From IMG/VR virus record IMGVR_UViG_3300028920_000764, positions 1-48,293 of that record: a stretch of 48,293 bases of DNA; one strand, given 5' to 3'. The stretch comes from a virus. The notes under the pieces are model-generated. The model was not told the DNA's origin. It made no database searches and saw nothing but the letters and a program-made list of their open reading frames with translations. Below are positions 1 through 7,782 of the stretch, one piece after another (the first letter of the stretch is position 1; each line of letters begins with the position of its first letter). The translations under genes and the position numbers were made by a program.

Positions 1-154
1 AATCGTCAAACACGCTAATCTAGGCCCCTGTGGCAATCGTCAATTCGCCTGGTTTGGGGTTCGCCGTGGTATGCACTGACGCCCATACCATAACGACTGT
101 TTCGGTGACATTGGTTGTAACACCGCGCACGCGCGCCCACCCGTAGTCCCACCC
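1..154. repeat. Left copy of terminal direct repeat (contig circularity)
   Basis: This stretch matches 48140-48293 base for base except at position 20 (c here, a at 48159) and position 143 (g here, c at 48282). The mismatches lie 20 bases from the left end and 12 bases from the right end. In each copy the variant nearest its own contig end creates a stop codon in the same tail gene. That pattern fits assembly error at the ends of a circularised contig better than real variation. The closed molecule would be about 48,139 bp. Confidence 0.93.
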
Positions 155-376
155 GCCAATTGTAGACCCTAGGGCAACGGTCATTCCCTTTTTAATCCAA
201 TCAGTATCGCCAATGTATTCGGTGTCAAAGTGCAAATATTGCACAATGTCTGTACCCGACACTTTGCCGTTGGTGTTGGTAGTAGTCACATCAAGTGTTG
301 CTGACCACACAACGGCGGGCTGATAGAGCCACAGATAGCCCTGATAATGATATGGATGAGAACGCCAAGTCGCCAT
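20..376 (-). CDS. N-terminal part of large tail hub / receptor-binding protein (split at contig end)
   Basis: This is the true start of the large tail protein whose main part lies at 45057-48269. The ATG at 376 shares one base with the stop of the upstream 126-residue tail gene. The frame ends at a TAG at 20-22 that exists only because position 20 is c; the other copy of the terminal repeat has a there and reads tyrosine. Residues 83-118 are identical to the first residues of the right-hand fragment apart from its GTG being read as Val. Joined around the circle the product is about 1,152 residues. The N-terminal 82 residues are Trp/Tyr-rich beta-type sequence of the kind seen in phage distal tail proteins; I recognise no named family in them. 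Confidence 0.9.
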   Translation of the reverse strand: MATWRSHPYHYQGYLWLYQPAVVWSATLDVTTTNTNGKVSGTDIVQYLHFDTEYIGDTDWIKKGMTVALGSTIGGWDYGWARVRGVTTNVTETVVMVWASVHTTANPKPGELTIATGA

Positions 377-756
377 TACGTCACCGCCAGCAATTTGACG
401 CGAAACACTACATCGTGATATTGCCCTTTACGCCACTTCGGGCGCGGACGTACTATCGTCGCATTGTAGTTCACTGCGGTACGGTCAAGGTCAGGCAGCG
501 TAATCGTGATTTGGTTTGTGTTGACGGTGGTTAGCCCGTATTCAGTCAGCAGTGTATCAAATTGCGCAGCGGTCAAGCCCTGTTCTTCACCTGTGGAATG
601 AATGAGGTCAGCATACGCGCCGTCTTCGTATACATCACCGGATGGTGCATCAACCGTGCGCGCATATTTCACACCCTCACAGCGTGGCTGATGGGTGATG
701 TTGCTATATCCCGCTTCGTTGTCGTGGCCGTCTGCCACCTGATAAGTGAATACCAT
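376..756 (-). CDS. Small tail protein between tape measure and tail hub
   Basis: This 126-residue protein is encoded directly after the tape measure gene (one-base gap) and directly before the large tail hub gene (one-base overlap). That is the position of distal tail or tail-completion proteins in siphoviruses. The sequence is beta-rich, with no signal peptide, membrane segment or catalytic motif that I recognise. The structural role is inferred from position and tight coupling only. Confidence 0.75.
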   Translation of the reverse strand: MVFTYQVADGHDNEAGYSNITHQPRCEGVKYARTVDAPSGDVYEDGAYADLIHSTGEEQGLTAAQFDTLLTEYGLTTVNTNQITITLPDLDRTAVNYNATIVRPRPKWRKGQYHDVVFRVKLLAVT

Positions 757-757
757 A

Positions 758-3130
758 TCACGGGCCTCCTAATTCAGCCGTGATTGTTTCCAGAATGTTA
801 TCAATGAACGAGAACCCCGATGCGCTACTGCCAACCGCGCCGTCGCCGCCGAGCGGTGTACTGGAAATTTGCCCGCTTAGCGTGGTCCAGGCGGTCAAGA
901 CTGCGCTAGCAACGCTCTGCATACCAAATTGCGCCACGCTGTACATCGTCTGGTAGTGTTGTTGTTCAAGCCCGATGCGTTGGGCGTAGTGAGTCAGTAA
1001 GGCTTGGCGCTGCTGCTGATAATCCTGCGCCTGTCGCTGCAACCTGATGGCACGATCTTCATTTTCGCGTGCCAGCCTGAGTTGGAATTCTTGTTCTCTC
1101 GAACTGCGTTCGGCGTTATGCTGACGCTCCAAATCGCGCAAGGCTTGTTCGCCTGCGCGTAAGCGTTCACTACGTTGTAATTCCAGTTCGCGTAAACGAT
1201 CCTGGAAGTCTTCTTCGCGCCGTTCTTTCTCGGTCTGGTACTGGTATTCTTGGTCATCTATGGCGTCTGCGCGGGCTTGTTGTGCCTCATATAGCGCAAT
1301 GCCGTCGAGTCTACGCGCGGCGGCGTTTTGACTGCGGCGCGAATCGCGTTCAATTTCATACATGCGGCGCGCATGATCTTCTGCAAGGCGTTCAAGCTCT
1401 TTGTTTTGATCACGTGCCGCGCGGATAATATCCTTGCTTATGCGGGACACATCGCGAGCGGTATTGGCTAAGATGCTCTCGCGGTCAGCGTAGTATTTCG
1501 CGTCCAGGTCGGCGAGATCAGCATAATGATCAGCCAAGTCGCGCGCACGTTGCAATTGGAAGTCTTCCGCCTCCCGTTGCAATGTTTGGTTATATTTATC
1601 AGTAAGCGCGTTTAGCTTTTCAGTTAGTTTCGCCTGTTCCTCTGCAATGCGCTGCTGTTCTTGGTATTCTTCGCCGAGGCGTTTCAGTTCCGGTGTAATA
1701 TCACTAACCGCATTTTTGACGCCACCGAAAATATTAGCAAACGCTGACGGTCCCGCGCTGAAATCGGCGCCGAAAATCGACGCTACATTACCGGCAGCAC
1801 CGGATAGTTTTTCAGCAGGGACCGCTTGAGCGCGCACTTGCGCCAGCGCGTTTTCTTCCTCCGTGAGAATTGCAAGCGCCGCGGTGTGTGCTTCTATCGC
1901 AGCTCGCGTTTCGTCTGTCTGTGTTTCGATACCTGCAATATCATCAATGAGTAATCGGGTGCGTTCGCGCTCTCTGTCAATTGCCGCTAAACGTTCATCA
2001 ATCTGTTGTACGCTGGCTTTGGCGTATTGTAAATCAAAATCAGCTACGCGCTCTAGACTTTTTAGTTTTAAGTTAGCATATTCTCTTTCGCGCGCAGCGG
2101 CATCATTGAGCGCCAATGTGCCGTTAACGATGGCATCACGATATAGATTTTGTTGAATGGTAAGGCTGTTAACCTCAACGAGCGTTTCATTGATTGCTTC
2201 ATCAACTTCATCTAGGCCAAAGCCGAGCAGCCCCACCGCGTCAAGAGCACGCACAGCACCTTCGCCCGCTTGCTCAAGCAGCGAAGCGCGATCCCCAACA
2301 TCTACCCCGCGCTCAATCGCTAGGGCTAAGTCGTTCAAATCACCAAGCAATTGTGATTGCAGATCGCGACGCACCGTGATCTCGTTATAACGCGCCGCTA
2401 CATCTTCGGTTGTTGCGCCTTCGATGAAATCATAATACGCTTTCAGCGCATCAATCTGCCCTACAGTAGCCTGTTGGGCCGCGCTTGCGGCGTCTTTCCA
2501 TTCGCCAATTTTATCGCGCGCTACTAATGCGGCTGTTCCAATAGCCACTGCTGCGACAGACATGGCAGCAATGCTGCTAGCGCTTAGATTCAGATTTTTA
2601 ACCAGTTCCGGCAATTCTTGCCGCAGCAATCCGGCGGCTTCATTCACGGCTAACAGTTCCGCGCCGACGTTGGCTACTTGCTCAATACTGCCGCCGCCCA
2701 CGTATCCAATCGCACCGGTAATGGCGCGCGTGCGACTTTCAACGTCACCATAACGTCGGGCCTGGTCCGCTGGGTCAACGCTTTGTTGTGTTTGGGCTAC
2801 TTTAGCGATACTACGATCAGCCGCAATTGCGGCGTCACGCAACTCATCCATATTATCGGCGGCGTTGCGGACGGCGAAGGCTGTGCTATCAAAATTGCGT
2901 AGGCTTGAACTGATAGAATCTATCTGCGCGCCCGCATCCCTCGCAGCACGACCATATTTCGCTAGCCGGTCATCCGTAATTCCTAGATCGCGGCCTGTTT
3001 CGCGGATAGACGCGCGCATACGTTCGATGCTGGCGGCGATGTCCTGCGTCGTCTGTTGCGTGCGCTTTGCGGCTGACTGTTCCGCCTCAATACGCACAAC
3101 TTCGCGGTGTACGTTGACTGTATCAGCCAT
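758..3130 (-). CDS. Tape measure protein
   Basis: This 790-residue protein is the longest single reading frame apart from the tail hub. It sits immediately downstream of the tail assembly chaperone pair, the invariant position of tape measure genes. It is largely helical and heptad-rich: residues from about 1-130 and 480-720 are charged coiled coil rich in Gln, Arg, Glu and Ala. A hydrophobic Ala/Val segment near residues 185-205 fits the membrane-active segment of such proteins. At the usual 1.5 A per residue the tail would be roughly 120 nm (inference). The start overlaps the end of the upstream small frame by 8 bases. No lysozyme or peptidase domain is apparent. Confidence 0.92.
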   Translation of the reverse strand: MADTVNVHREVVRIEAEQSAAKRTQQTTQDIAASIERMRASIRETGRDLGITDDRLAKYGRAARDAGAQIDSISSSLRNFDSTAFAVRNAADNMDELRDAAIAADRSIAKVAQTQQSVDPADQARRYGDVESRTRAITGAIGYVGGGSIEQVANVGAELLAVNEAAGLLRQELPELVKNLNLSASSIAAMSVAAVAIGTAALVARDKIGEWKDAASAAQQATVGQIDALKAYYDFIEGATTEDVAARYNEITVRRDLQSQLLGDLNDLALAIERGVDVGDRASLLEQAGEGAVRALDAVGLLGFGLDEVDEAINETLVEVNSLTIQQNLYRDAIVNGTLALNDAAAREREYANLKLKSLERVADFDLQYAKASVQQIDERLAAIDRERERTRLLIDDIAGIETQTDETRAAIEAHTAALAILTEEENALAQVRAQAVPAEKLSGAAGNVASIFGADFSAGPSAFANIFGGVKNAVSDITPELKRLGEEYQEQQRIAEEQAKLTEKLNALTDKYNQTLQREAEDFQLQRARDLADHYADLADLDAKYYADRESILANTARDVSRISKDIIRAARDQNKELERLAEDHARRMYEIERDSRRSQNAAARRLDGIALYEAQQARADAIDDQEYQYQTEKERREEDFQDRLRELELQRSERLRAGEQALRDLERQHNAERSSREQEFQLRLARENEDRAIRLQRQAQDYQQQRQALLTHYAQRIGLEQQHYQTMYSVAQFGMQSVASAVLTAWTTLSGQISSTPLGGDGAVGSSASGFSFIDNILETITAELGGP

Positions 3131-3365
3131 TACGATCCTTTACTTCTTTGCGGATGTGTGCAACCCAATAACCATAGATTGCATCACAGGATTCCATATC
3201 ATAACGCCATTCGGGGGGCTGGTCGTAATACCCGCCTTCGAAGGGCATAATCCCGTGATCGTTCCACATCCGCCATTGCCGCATGACACTTGCACGGGGC
3301 TGCCAAAAGCCTGCAAAATCAAAGTCTTTCGGCAACGGTGGCGTGTGCTTCATATCAACTAACAC
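3123..3365 (-). CDS. Tail assembly chaperone, T-type downstream frame (probably made by -1 frameshift)
   Basis: This 80-residue frame starts at an in-frame GTG and lies between the chaperone gene and the tape measure gene. The product is compact and aromatic (FWQP, WRMWND and GGYYDQPP), like the T extension of siphovirus tail assembly chaperones. The frame stays open upstream of the GTG back to the slippery site at 3428-3434, with no stop in the -1 frame. The likely product is therefore a fusion of about 248 residues made by ribosomes that slip at the end of the upstream chaperone. Independent initiation at the GTG cannot be excluded. Confidence 0.82.
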   Translation of the reverse strand: MLVDMKHTPPLPKDFDFAGFWQPRASVMRQWRMWNDHGIMPFEGGYYDQPPEWRYDMESCDAIYGYWVAHIRKEVKDRNG

Positions 3366-3424
3366 ACGCGCTGCGTTTTTTAGCTCCGAGATAATGTCTA
3401 TCTGGTATTCATCCCGGAGCCGTT

Positions 3425-3868
3425 TCAGTTTTTTTCAGGTAACGCTTGACCAGCATCTTCTAGCGCTTGCCCGTCCGCAACTTCTGCGGCCTCAGACGGC
3501 GTCAACTCTGCATCGTGCTTCTTTACCGGGTCGCTTTCATGGGGCAGGCGGCGCGGAATCGCGTCGATGGCGTCGGCAATGCCGTCGTAAGTATCAAACA
3601 GCGCTAGCGTGTTTTCGTAAGCAGACCAGAACTCGTCGTCGCTGGCATCCATGCGTAGCGGTAATCCTGGCGAGTTTGTGGCTTCCGAGACGTGCCCGAC
3701 AAGGTAACAGAAGTTGGATACTAGCGCACGGCTTTTTTCGTCAGGCGCGAATCGCTGCATAAATGCCGCGAATTTCTCATCCGACAACAACGACCGCCGC
3801 AAAGTCCACGATACCTGTTCGCCATTTGTGGCGCTTGTAAACGTATAAACTGCTGTATTATCACTCAT
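3425..3868 (-). CDS. Tail assembly chaperone, G-type upstream frame
   Basis: This 147-residue protein is encoded between the major tail protein and the tape measure. Tail assembly chaperones bind the tape measure and guide polymerisation of the tail tube around it. The sequence is acidic towards the C-terminus and ends in GQALPEKN at the slippery site. The gene is short and lacks catalytic motifs, as expected for this group. The call rests on gene order plus the frameshift signal, since these proteins diverge beyond easy recognition. Confidence 0.85.
   Translation of the reverse strand: MSDNTAVYTFTSATNGEQVSWTLRRSLLSDEKFAAFMQRFAPDEKSRALVSNFCYLVGHVSEATNSPGLPLRMDASDDEFWSAYENTLALFDTYDGIADAIDAIPRRLPHESDPVKKHDAELTPSEAAEVADGQALEDAGQALPEKN
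3428..3434 (-). promoter_or_regulatory. Programmed -1 frameshift slippery site A AAA AAC
   Basis: The last three sense codons of the upstream chaperone are GAA AAA AAC followed directly by TGA. This gives the heptamer A AAA AAC in the correct zero-frame register for tandem -1 slippage. After slipping, reading continues without a stop for 102 codons to the end of the 80-residue frame. The placement between major tail protein and tape measure is the classical G/GT arrangement of lambda-like phages. Placement of the stop right after the heptamer may itself promote pausing. Confidence 0.9.
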
Positions 3869-3895
3869 TGCATAGCCCTCCTATGCGCCCCCGGT

Positions 3896-3952
3896 ATGTG
3901 GCGGCAACGGTGGGGGAGTCCGCTGTCAGCGTGCACGCCTGAGCCGCCACAT
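3896..3952. other. Intergenic 10-bp stem-loop between major tail protein and chaperone genes
   Basis: The arms 3896-3905 and 3943-3952 are perfect 10-bp inverted repeats (atgtggcggc and gccgccacat). The 37-base loop itself contains the palindrome gcgtgcacgc. No T-run follows on the minus strand, so it is not a standard intrinsic terminator. Lying just after the most highly needed tail gene, it could protect the upstream messenger end or lower downstream expression. That role is inference. Confidence 0.55.
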
Positions 3953-3958
3953 TAATCA

Positions 3959-4843
3959 TTAAGACCAACCGAACCATGCAACAATCTCGCTGGACGTGCC
4001 GGGAGCGGTGCCGAATACTGCGGTATCCGTAGCACCTTCGGTGATGCCGAACTCGCCCGCGCCGGGAACACCTGTTACCCAGGTGATTTCCGTGCCGTCT
4101 ACAAACACGCGAATATTGTTCGCGCTGTCCTCGGCGATATTCTTGCCCAGGTTAAAGGTCGTTTCAGAGTTGTCACCGTTCCACCGCTGGAAGATCGGCT
4201 TGTACGGGCTGGTGAAGTCAAACGCGGGCGTTTTGGTTGTGCCGATGTTGGAAGCACTAAACGCCACGCCAGTCGGATACTGCGACGCAAAGTTGCTGGT
4301 GATCTGGTAGTTATAGTCGGCGTTTACCGTCGCTGACGCGCGTTCTGCACGTCCTTGCGGCTGCACATTGGTCGGTCCCACAAAGAGCGCTTCCCAATGC
4401 GACAGACCCGACGCAATCCCTGTATCCGTCAGCGTTTTAGACTGGCTGATTACCAGAAAGCACATGTCGCGATAGGTGGGTTGATAGCCACCGCGCGGGA
4501 TGACGGAGAACTGCCCCACGTCATGCACCAGCATTGTTTCGCAGGCTGCATCAAAGTCATAATCCGAAGCGCGAAACACTGCTTGTGCTGTTGGTAATTC
4601 GGTTGGGTAGAACATGAAATGCGCAATCGCTCCGTCGTCCGCCTCTACAGATTGACTCTGCGCGGTAGACGGTGCCCAGGGGAAACTAGAGGCCCCCTGC
4701 AATTGCGCCATGATAGACCCATCCTGATCGCCGTTGCTTGGCGTAGTCGTGCTGGACCCTTGCAAGTACCCATTGCTGTCGATGATGCCCCAAAACACAT
4801 AGGCCAACCCACCGCCAACTTGTTTCTTTACGTTAACTGCCAT
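3959..4843 (-). CDS. Major tail tube protein
   Basis: This 294-residue protein is encoded between the tail terminator and the chaperone pair, the standard place of the major tail tube subunit. The sequence is beta-rich with many Gly, Thr and Asn residues, no membrane segments and no signal peptide. Its length fits tube proteins with an extra C-terminal domain. Here the C-terminal part from about residue 195 (NIGTTKTPAFDFTSPYKPIF onward) looks like a separate beta domain. The hairpin downstream separates it from the chaperone gene. Confidence 0.82.
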   Translation of the reverse strand: MAVNVKKQVGGGLAYVFWGIIDSNGYLQGSSTTTPSNGDQDGSIMAQLQGASSFPWAPSTAQSQSVEADDGAIAHFMFYPTELPTAQAVFRASDYDFDAACETMLVHDVGQFSVIPRGGYQPTYRDMCFLVISQSKTLTDTGIASGLSHWEALFVGPTNVQPQGRAERASATVNADYNYQITSNFASQYPTGVAFSASNIGTTKTPAFDFTSPYKPIFQRWNGDNSETTFNLGKNIAEDSANNIRVFVDGTEITWVTGVPGAGEFGITEGATDTAVFGTAPGTSSEIVAWFGWS

Positions 4844-4845
4844 CG

Positions 4846-5340
4846 TTAATTACCTCCGTACTGCTCCATAATTAGCAGTGGAATTGTTAGCTCAAAATCT
4901 GCCTTGTAGCTCACATTAGACTGTCCTGGTAACGATACAATATCCGCCCCCGTGTTACAGCTAATAGTGAGCCGCTGCGGCGCAAGATAGGTTAATTCCG
5001 TCTGCCCCGGCATATTCAAGCGATCATACGTTTCGAAGTAGGCGATCACTTCGGGTATATAGGTCCAGGCTCGCGCTTGTGGCGTGGTGCCGTCGCCATA
5101 ATCCGTCTTGACTTCTGAAATATGCGCTAGGATAAGCCGCATTGTCATCTCAAGATCGTAATACCCGCCCGCATCATCTGTGCGGATTAAACGCGCCGGG
5201 CGATTGACCCAATAGGGCGGCTCTTGCTCCCAATGTATCCAGTCCTTGACTTCATTGGTCGATGTGGCAATGATTGCCGCCTGCATCAGCAACACGCGGT
5301 CAATTACAGCAGAAACGGCTGTCGTTAGCGTGTAGGTCAT
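4846..5340 (-). CDS. Tail terminator / tail completion protein
   Basis: This 164-residue protein is encoded between an HK97-gp10-like gene (4-bp ATGA overlap) and the major tail protein. In siphoviruses this slot holds the tail terminator that caps the tube and joins it to the head. The sequence is mixed alpha/beta without catalytic motifs. Assignment is by order, and the size fits. Confidence 0.68.
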   Translation of the reverse strand: MTYTLTTAVSAVIDRVLLMQAAIIATSTNEVKDWIHWEQEPPYWVNRPARLIRTDDAGGYYDLEMTMRLILAHISEVKTDYGDGTTPQARAWTYIPEVIAYFETYDRLNMPGQTELTYLAPQRLTISCNTGADIVSLPGQSNVSYKADFELTIPLLIMEQYGGN

Positions 5341-5834
5341 GATTTACCCTCTAGCGCCTGTCGCACCACAATCGGCAGCCCCGCGCGGACCCGGTCCTCG
5401 ATGTCTATCATCAACACCTGCAACACGTCCGGCGCGAAGCTCCACCCGGTTATTTTGTGGTATTGCTGCTGCCGATAGCCGCCTACATACTGCGCGCCTT
5501 CCCACTCGTTATAAACTTCGATGTTTGTCAAGCCTTGCCGGTAATCGCCCTCTACGTGCCAGCCTTTGACATACTGTCCGGTGCGCTTGTAGGGGATACC
5601 ATGCCCAAAGCCGTCAGTGGCGAAAAACGCGCGGCGTTGTTTCTCAGATGTCCATTGGATCGGATACTTCACCGGCCCCGGCTCTTGGCGTAGCGTTTTA
5701 TCTACCCGCTGTGATACATAGGGGCGCAGTTCACGTTTGGCGTATTGTTCCACCGCAGCAGGCACAATTTCATATACTTGCTGCAAGTTTTTTAGCCAAT
5801 TGTCACTGCTACTGACTACGCTAGCTCTGAACAT
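5337..5834 (-). CDS. HK97 gp10-like head-tail joining protein
   Basis: This 165-residue protein follows the head-tail connector gene. It has a central segment with RTGQYVKGWHV (about residues 85-95), typical of the gp10/minor tail group, where an RTG-x-(L/Y)-xxS/G-W motif precedes a strand. The N-terminal half is helical. It shares the ATGA start-stop overlap with the next gene, so the two are translationally coupled. Its role at the neck is inferred from position and this motif. Confidence 0.7.
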   Translation of the reverse strand: MFRASVVSSSDNWLKNLQQVYEIVPAAVEQYAKRELRPYVSQRVDKTLRQEPGPVKYPIQWTSEKQRRAFFATDGFGHGIPYKRTGQYVKGWHVEGDYRQGLTNIEVYNEWEGAQYVGGYRQQQYHKITGWSFAPDVLQVLMIDIEDRVRAGLPIVVRQALEGKS

Positions 5835-5835
5835 C

Positions 5836-6255
5836 TCAATCCTCGATATAACGCGCGGCTAAGATTGTGCCGTAGGGGCTACGCGGCTCCTGGTCAATCA
5901 GACGGTAGGTGCCGTCGATTAGCCGGTCTAAGAACTGGTCATACTGCGCGCACCAGTTCTTAACTTTTTCCGGCAAATCATCCGACATGAATCCGGCTTG
6001 CCACACCATGCAAGCGACTTTCTGCGCCACGAAACGCCCGATCATCAACACATCATTGTCGCCAGTGGCCGGGATTGTGCTGTATCCGTTGGCCGTCAGC
6101 ACCGCATTAACCTCGGCGGATACCTCGTCAAGCCACTGCTCGGCTTGCGTCAGCGTGGGCTTGCTTGCTACGCCTAACGTGATGCCAGGTCCACCCAATA
6201 CGTTCAGGTGTGCTTGTACATCATTGCCGTCCGCGTAAGGGTTCGTGACTGCCAT
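5836..6255 (-). CDS. Head-tail connector protein
   Basis: This protein has 139 residues when the ATG at 6255 is used. I chose it because GGAG precedes it at suitable spacing and the longer GTG-type start would overlap the upstream stop at 6260. It is mostly helical, with the pattern of small gp6-type adaptor proteins that bind under the portal (for example VDEVSAEVNAVL and WCAQYDQFLDRL). Its place between capsid genes and the gp10-like gene supports an adaptor role. Confidence 0.65.
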   Translation of the reverse strand: MAVTNPYADGNDVQAHLNVLGGPGITLGVASKPTLTQAEQWLDEVSAEVNAVLTANGYSTIPATGDNDVLMIGRFVAQKVACMVWQAGFMSDDLPEKVKNWCAQYDQFLDRLIDGTYRLIDQEPRSPYGTILAARYIED

Positions 6256-6259
6256 CCGT

Positions 6260-6739
6260 TTACTCCATATACCACACGCCAATGATGACGCGCAAATCCG
6301 TCGCGGCGGTAAACGTCACACCTGCACCATTCAGTGCCAGATACACGTAGATATACCCTGTGTCGGTGTCAAACTGCACTTCGTCGCCGCTGGTATACAT
6401 CACATTCGCGTGCTTCTCGCTGCCATAGGTTGCATAGTCGCCCGTAGCCACTGCCAGCGCCCCGGCGTGCAAGATGCGATCAGCAACCGTTGCCAGCGAG
6501 AACGCAGCGTTGTCAGCGATTACCGTGGGTGCATCGTTATAGATATGCACGTCAATGGCAACGCCTTCACCGTCTGCATCATCAATCACAATCTTATTGA
6601 TGAACCCTGACGTGTGAAACGCGCGCACGGGAACCGCAATGCGCCCGCCGATTACATCACCATTAGCATAGGCAGCGGTTGCGTTGGTGAAGCTTAGTTC
6701 AAACTCGTGATAGCGGTAAAGTTCTTTCACATTACCCAT
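6260..6739 (-). CDS. Beta-rich structural protein of unknown role
   Basis: This protein has about 159 residues from the ATG at 6739, which overlaps the end of the 56-residue coiled-coil gene by 8 bases (ATGGGTAA) and has GAGGG upstream. A GTG at 6745 is an alternative start. The sequence is beta-rich with many Ala, Thr, Asp and Val residues and ends in GVWYME. The position between capsid and connector genes suggests a capsid or neck accessory. I do not recognise a family. Confidence 0.65.
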   Translation of the reverse strand: MGNVKELYRYHEFELSFTNATAAYANGDVIGGRIAVPVRAFHTSGFINKIVIDDADGEGVAIDVHIYNDAPTVIADNAAFSLATVADRILHAGALAVATGDYATYGSEKHANVMYTSGDEVQFDTDTGYIYVYLALNGAGVTFTAATDLRVIIGVWYME

Positions 6740-6902
6740 TATCACCCTCGCTTTCGCCTTGTGCTACCTTAAACTGCGAGAGCAGATGTTGCAACATTTG
6801 AACTGCGCCGCGTGTCAGTGTAGCCTGTTCTTCAAGAATGGCCAACTGCTGCTGCATTTCGGCTAACTGCTGTTCGATCTGCTCTCGTGTTAAGTTTTCC
6901 AT
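6732..6902 (-). CDS. Small coiled-coil protein, 56 residues
   Basis: The frame runs from an ATG at 6902 to a TAA at 6732-6734. It begins MENLTREQIEQQL and carries about 25 residues of heptad-like Gln/Leu/Glu sequence, then an acidic tail. Its start overlaps the stop of the upstream gene (TAATG) and its end overlaps the next gene's start, so it fills an otherwise empty slot in a tightly coupled operon. Function is unknown; the coiled coil suggests oligomerisation. Confidence 0.75.
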   Translation of the reverse strand: MENLTREQIEQQLAEMQQQLAILEEQATLTRGAVQMLQHLLSQFKVAQGESEGDNG

Positions 6903-7600
6903 TAGCTGTCACACGCCATCAGATACATGGTCGTTCCGCCAATATTAACGCGGATTTTGTGCGAAAACTTGGTTTCGTCCGTTTCCGCCTGGACCATATT
7001 GCCCGCGCCGACAGTGAAGCCGTCTAGCGTGAGCAGATTGGCGTCATCGTCCACGTCCGCAATGCCGCTGGCGTTCCCGCCATTGACCACGCGGAACAGC
7101 GATACTTCCGTTGCGCCGTCGGTGTCAGAGTTTGCGCCGTCGCTGTAGATTTCAGCCTGAATAGCCGCAATCGTACCCGGTGCCCAGCTTGCATCATTCG
7201 GAACGTGCAAGGTGGCGCGCATAGCCACGCCTAGCCCTGTCACGCTGCCCGTATCGCCGAAATTCAACGATATATGGGCGCCGTGGGCTGTGCCAGCCGC
7301 CACGTCTGAAATCGTCGTGAACGACCGCAGCGATTCACCGCCACCGCCAGCCCCGGCGATATAGAGTCTGTTATAGATACCGCGATTGTCGCCGCTCGTG
7401 GCGGTATTCTTCACGCGGAATTCAAAGAAGTTAGTATTAGCGGTTGCGGACGTTGCGGGGACACTACTTGTGCCCGCCCCTGCTAATACAGCGTTACTTG
7501 AAGGGGCTACGCCGCCCAATGCCAACACGCCCAACATATTCAGGCGATTAGCTACATCCACACGATCAGCTACAATGTGCGGTTCTCTAGTCTTGGTCAT
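6902..7600 (-). CDS. Virion-associated beta-rich protein (possible head fibre or decoration)
   Basis: This 232-residue protein is encoded downstream of the major capsid gene. The N-terminal 30 residues look helical. The rest is Gly/Ala/Thr/Ser/Asp-rich beta sequence, as in jelly-roll or fibre-type decoration proteins. It starts at an ATG overlapping the previous stop (ATGA) and ends in a TAATG overlap with the small coiled-coil gene. A head decoration or fibre role is inferred from composition and place. Confidence 0.6.
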   Translation of the reverse strand: MTKTREPHIVADRVDVANRLNMLGVLALGGVAPSSNAVLAGAGTSSVPATSATANTNFFEFRVKNTATSGDNRGIYNRLYIAGAGGGGESLRSFTTISDVAAGTAHGAHISLNFGDTGSVTGLGVAMRATLHVPNDASWAPGTIAAIQAEIYSDGANSDTDGATEVSLFRVVNGGNASGIADVDDDANLLTLDGFTVGAGNMVQAETDETKFSHKIRVNIGGTTMYLMACDS

Positions 7601-7773
7601 GAGGTCTTCGCCTCCTGCTTGGTCGAGCGCGTGCGCTTCGCAGGGGCGGGCTTTTCCGCCCCTTTGAATGCCTTATACATCTCGTCAATCTTGCGTTCAA
7701 GACTGTCGATGCGATCTAGCAATTCGCGCCGTTCGCGTTCGCGCTTGAGTGCTTCCGCTACTTTAGAGGCCAT
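7597..7773 (-). CDS. Small basic coiled-coil protein, 58 residues
   Basis: The frame runs from an ATG at 7773 to a TGA at 7597-7599, which overlaps the next gene's ATG. The N-terminal 35 residues form a charged helix (LKRERERRELLDR and so on) and the C-terminal 20 residues are Lys/Ala/Pro/Thr-rich. Only nine bases separate it from the end of the major capsid gene. It could be a capsid-associated or DNA-contacting accessory protein; that is inference. Confidence 0.7.
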   Translation of the reverse strand: MASKVAEALKRERERRELLDRIDSLERKIDEMYKAFKGAEKPAPAKRTRSTKQEAKTS

Positions 7774-7782
7774 TATCTACCC

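Noticed and set aside
758-3130. Several plus-strand open frames antisense to the tape measure gene
   Set aside because: They are Arg/Ser-rich shadows of a coiled-coil gene with no ribosome sites and no operon context.
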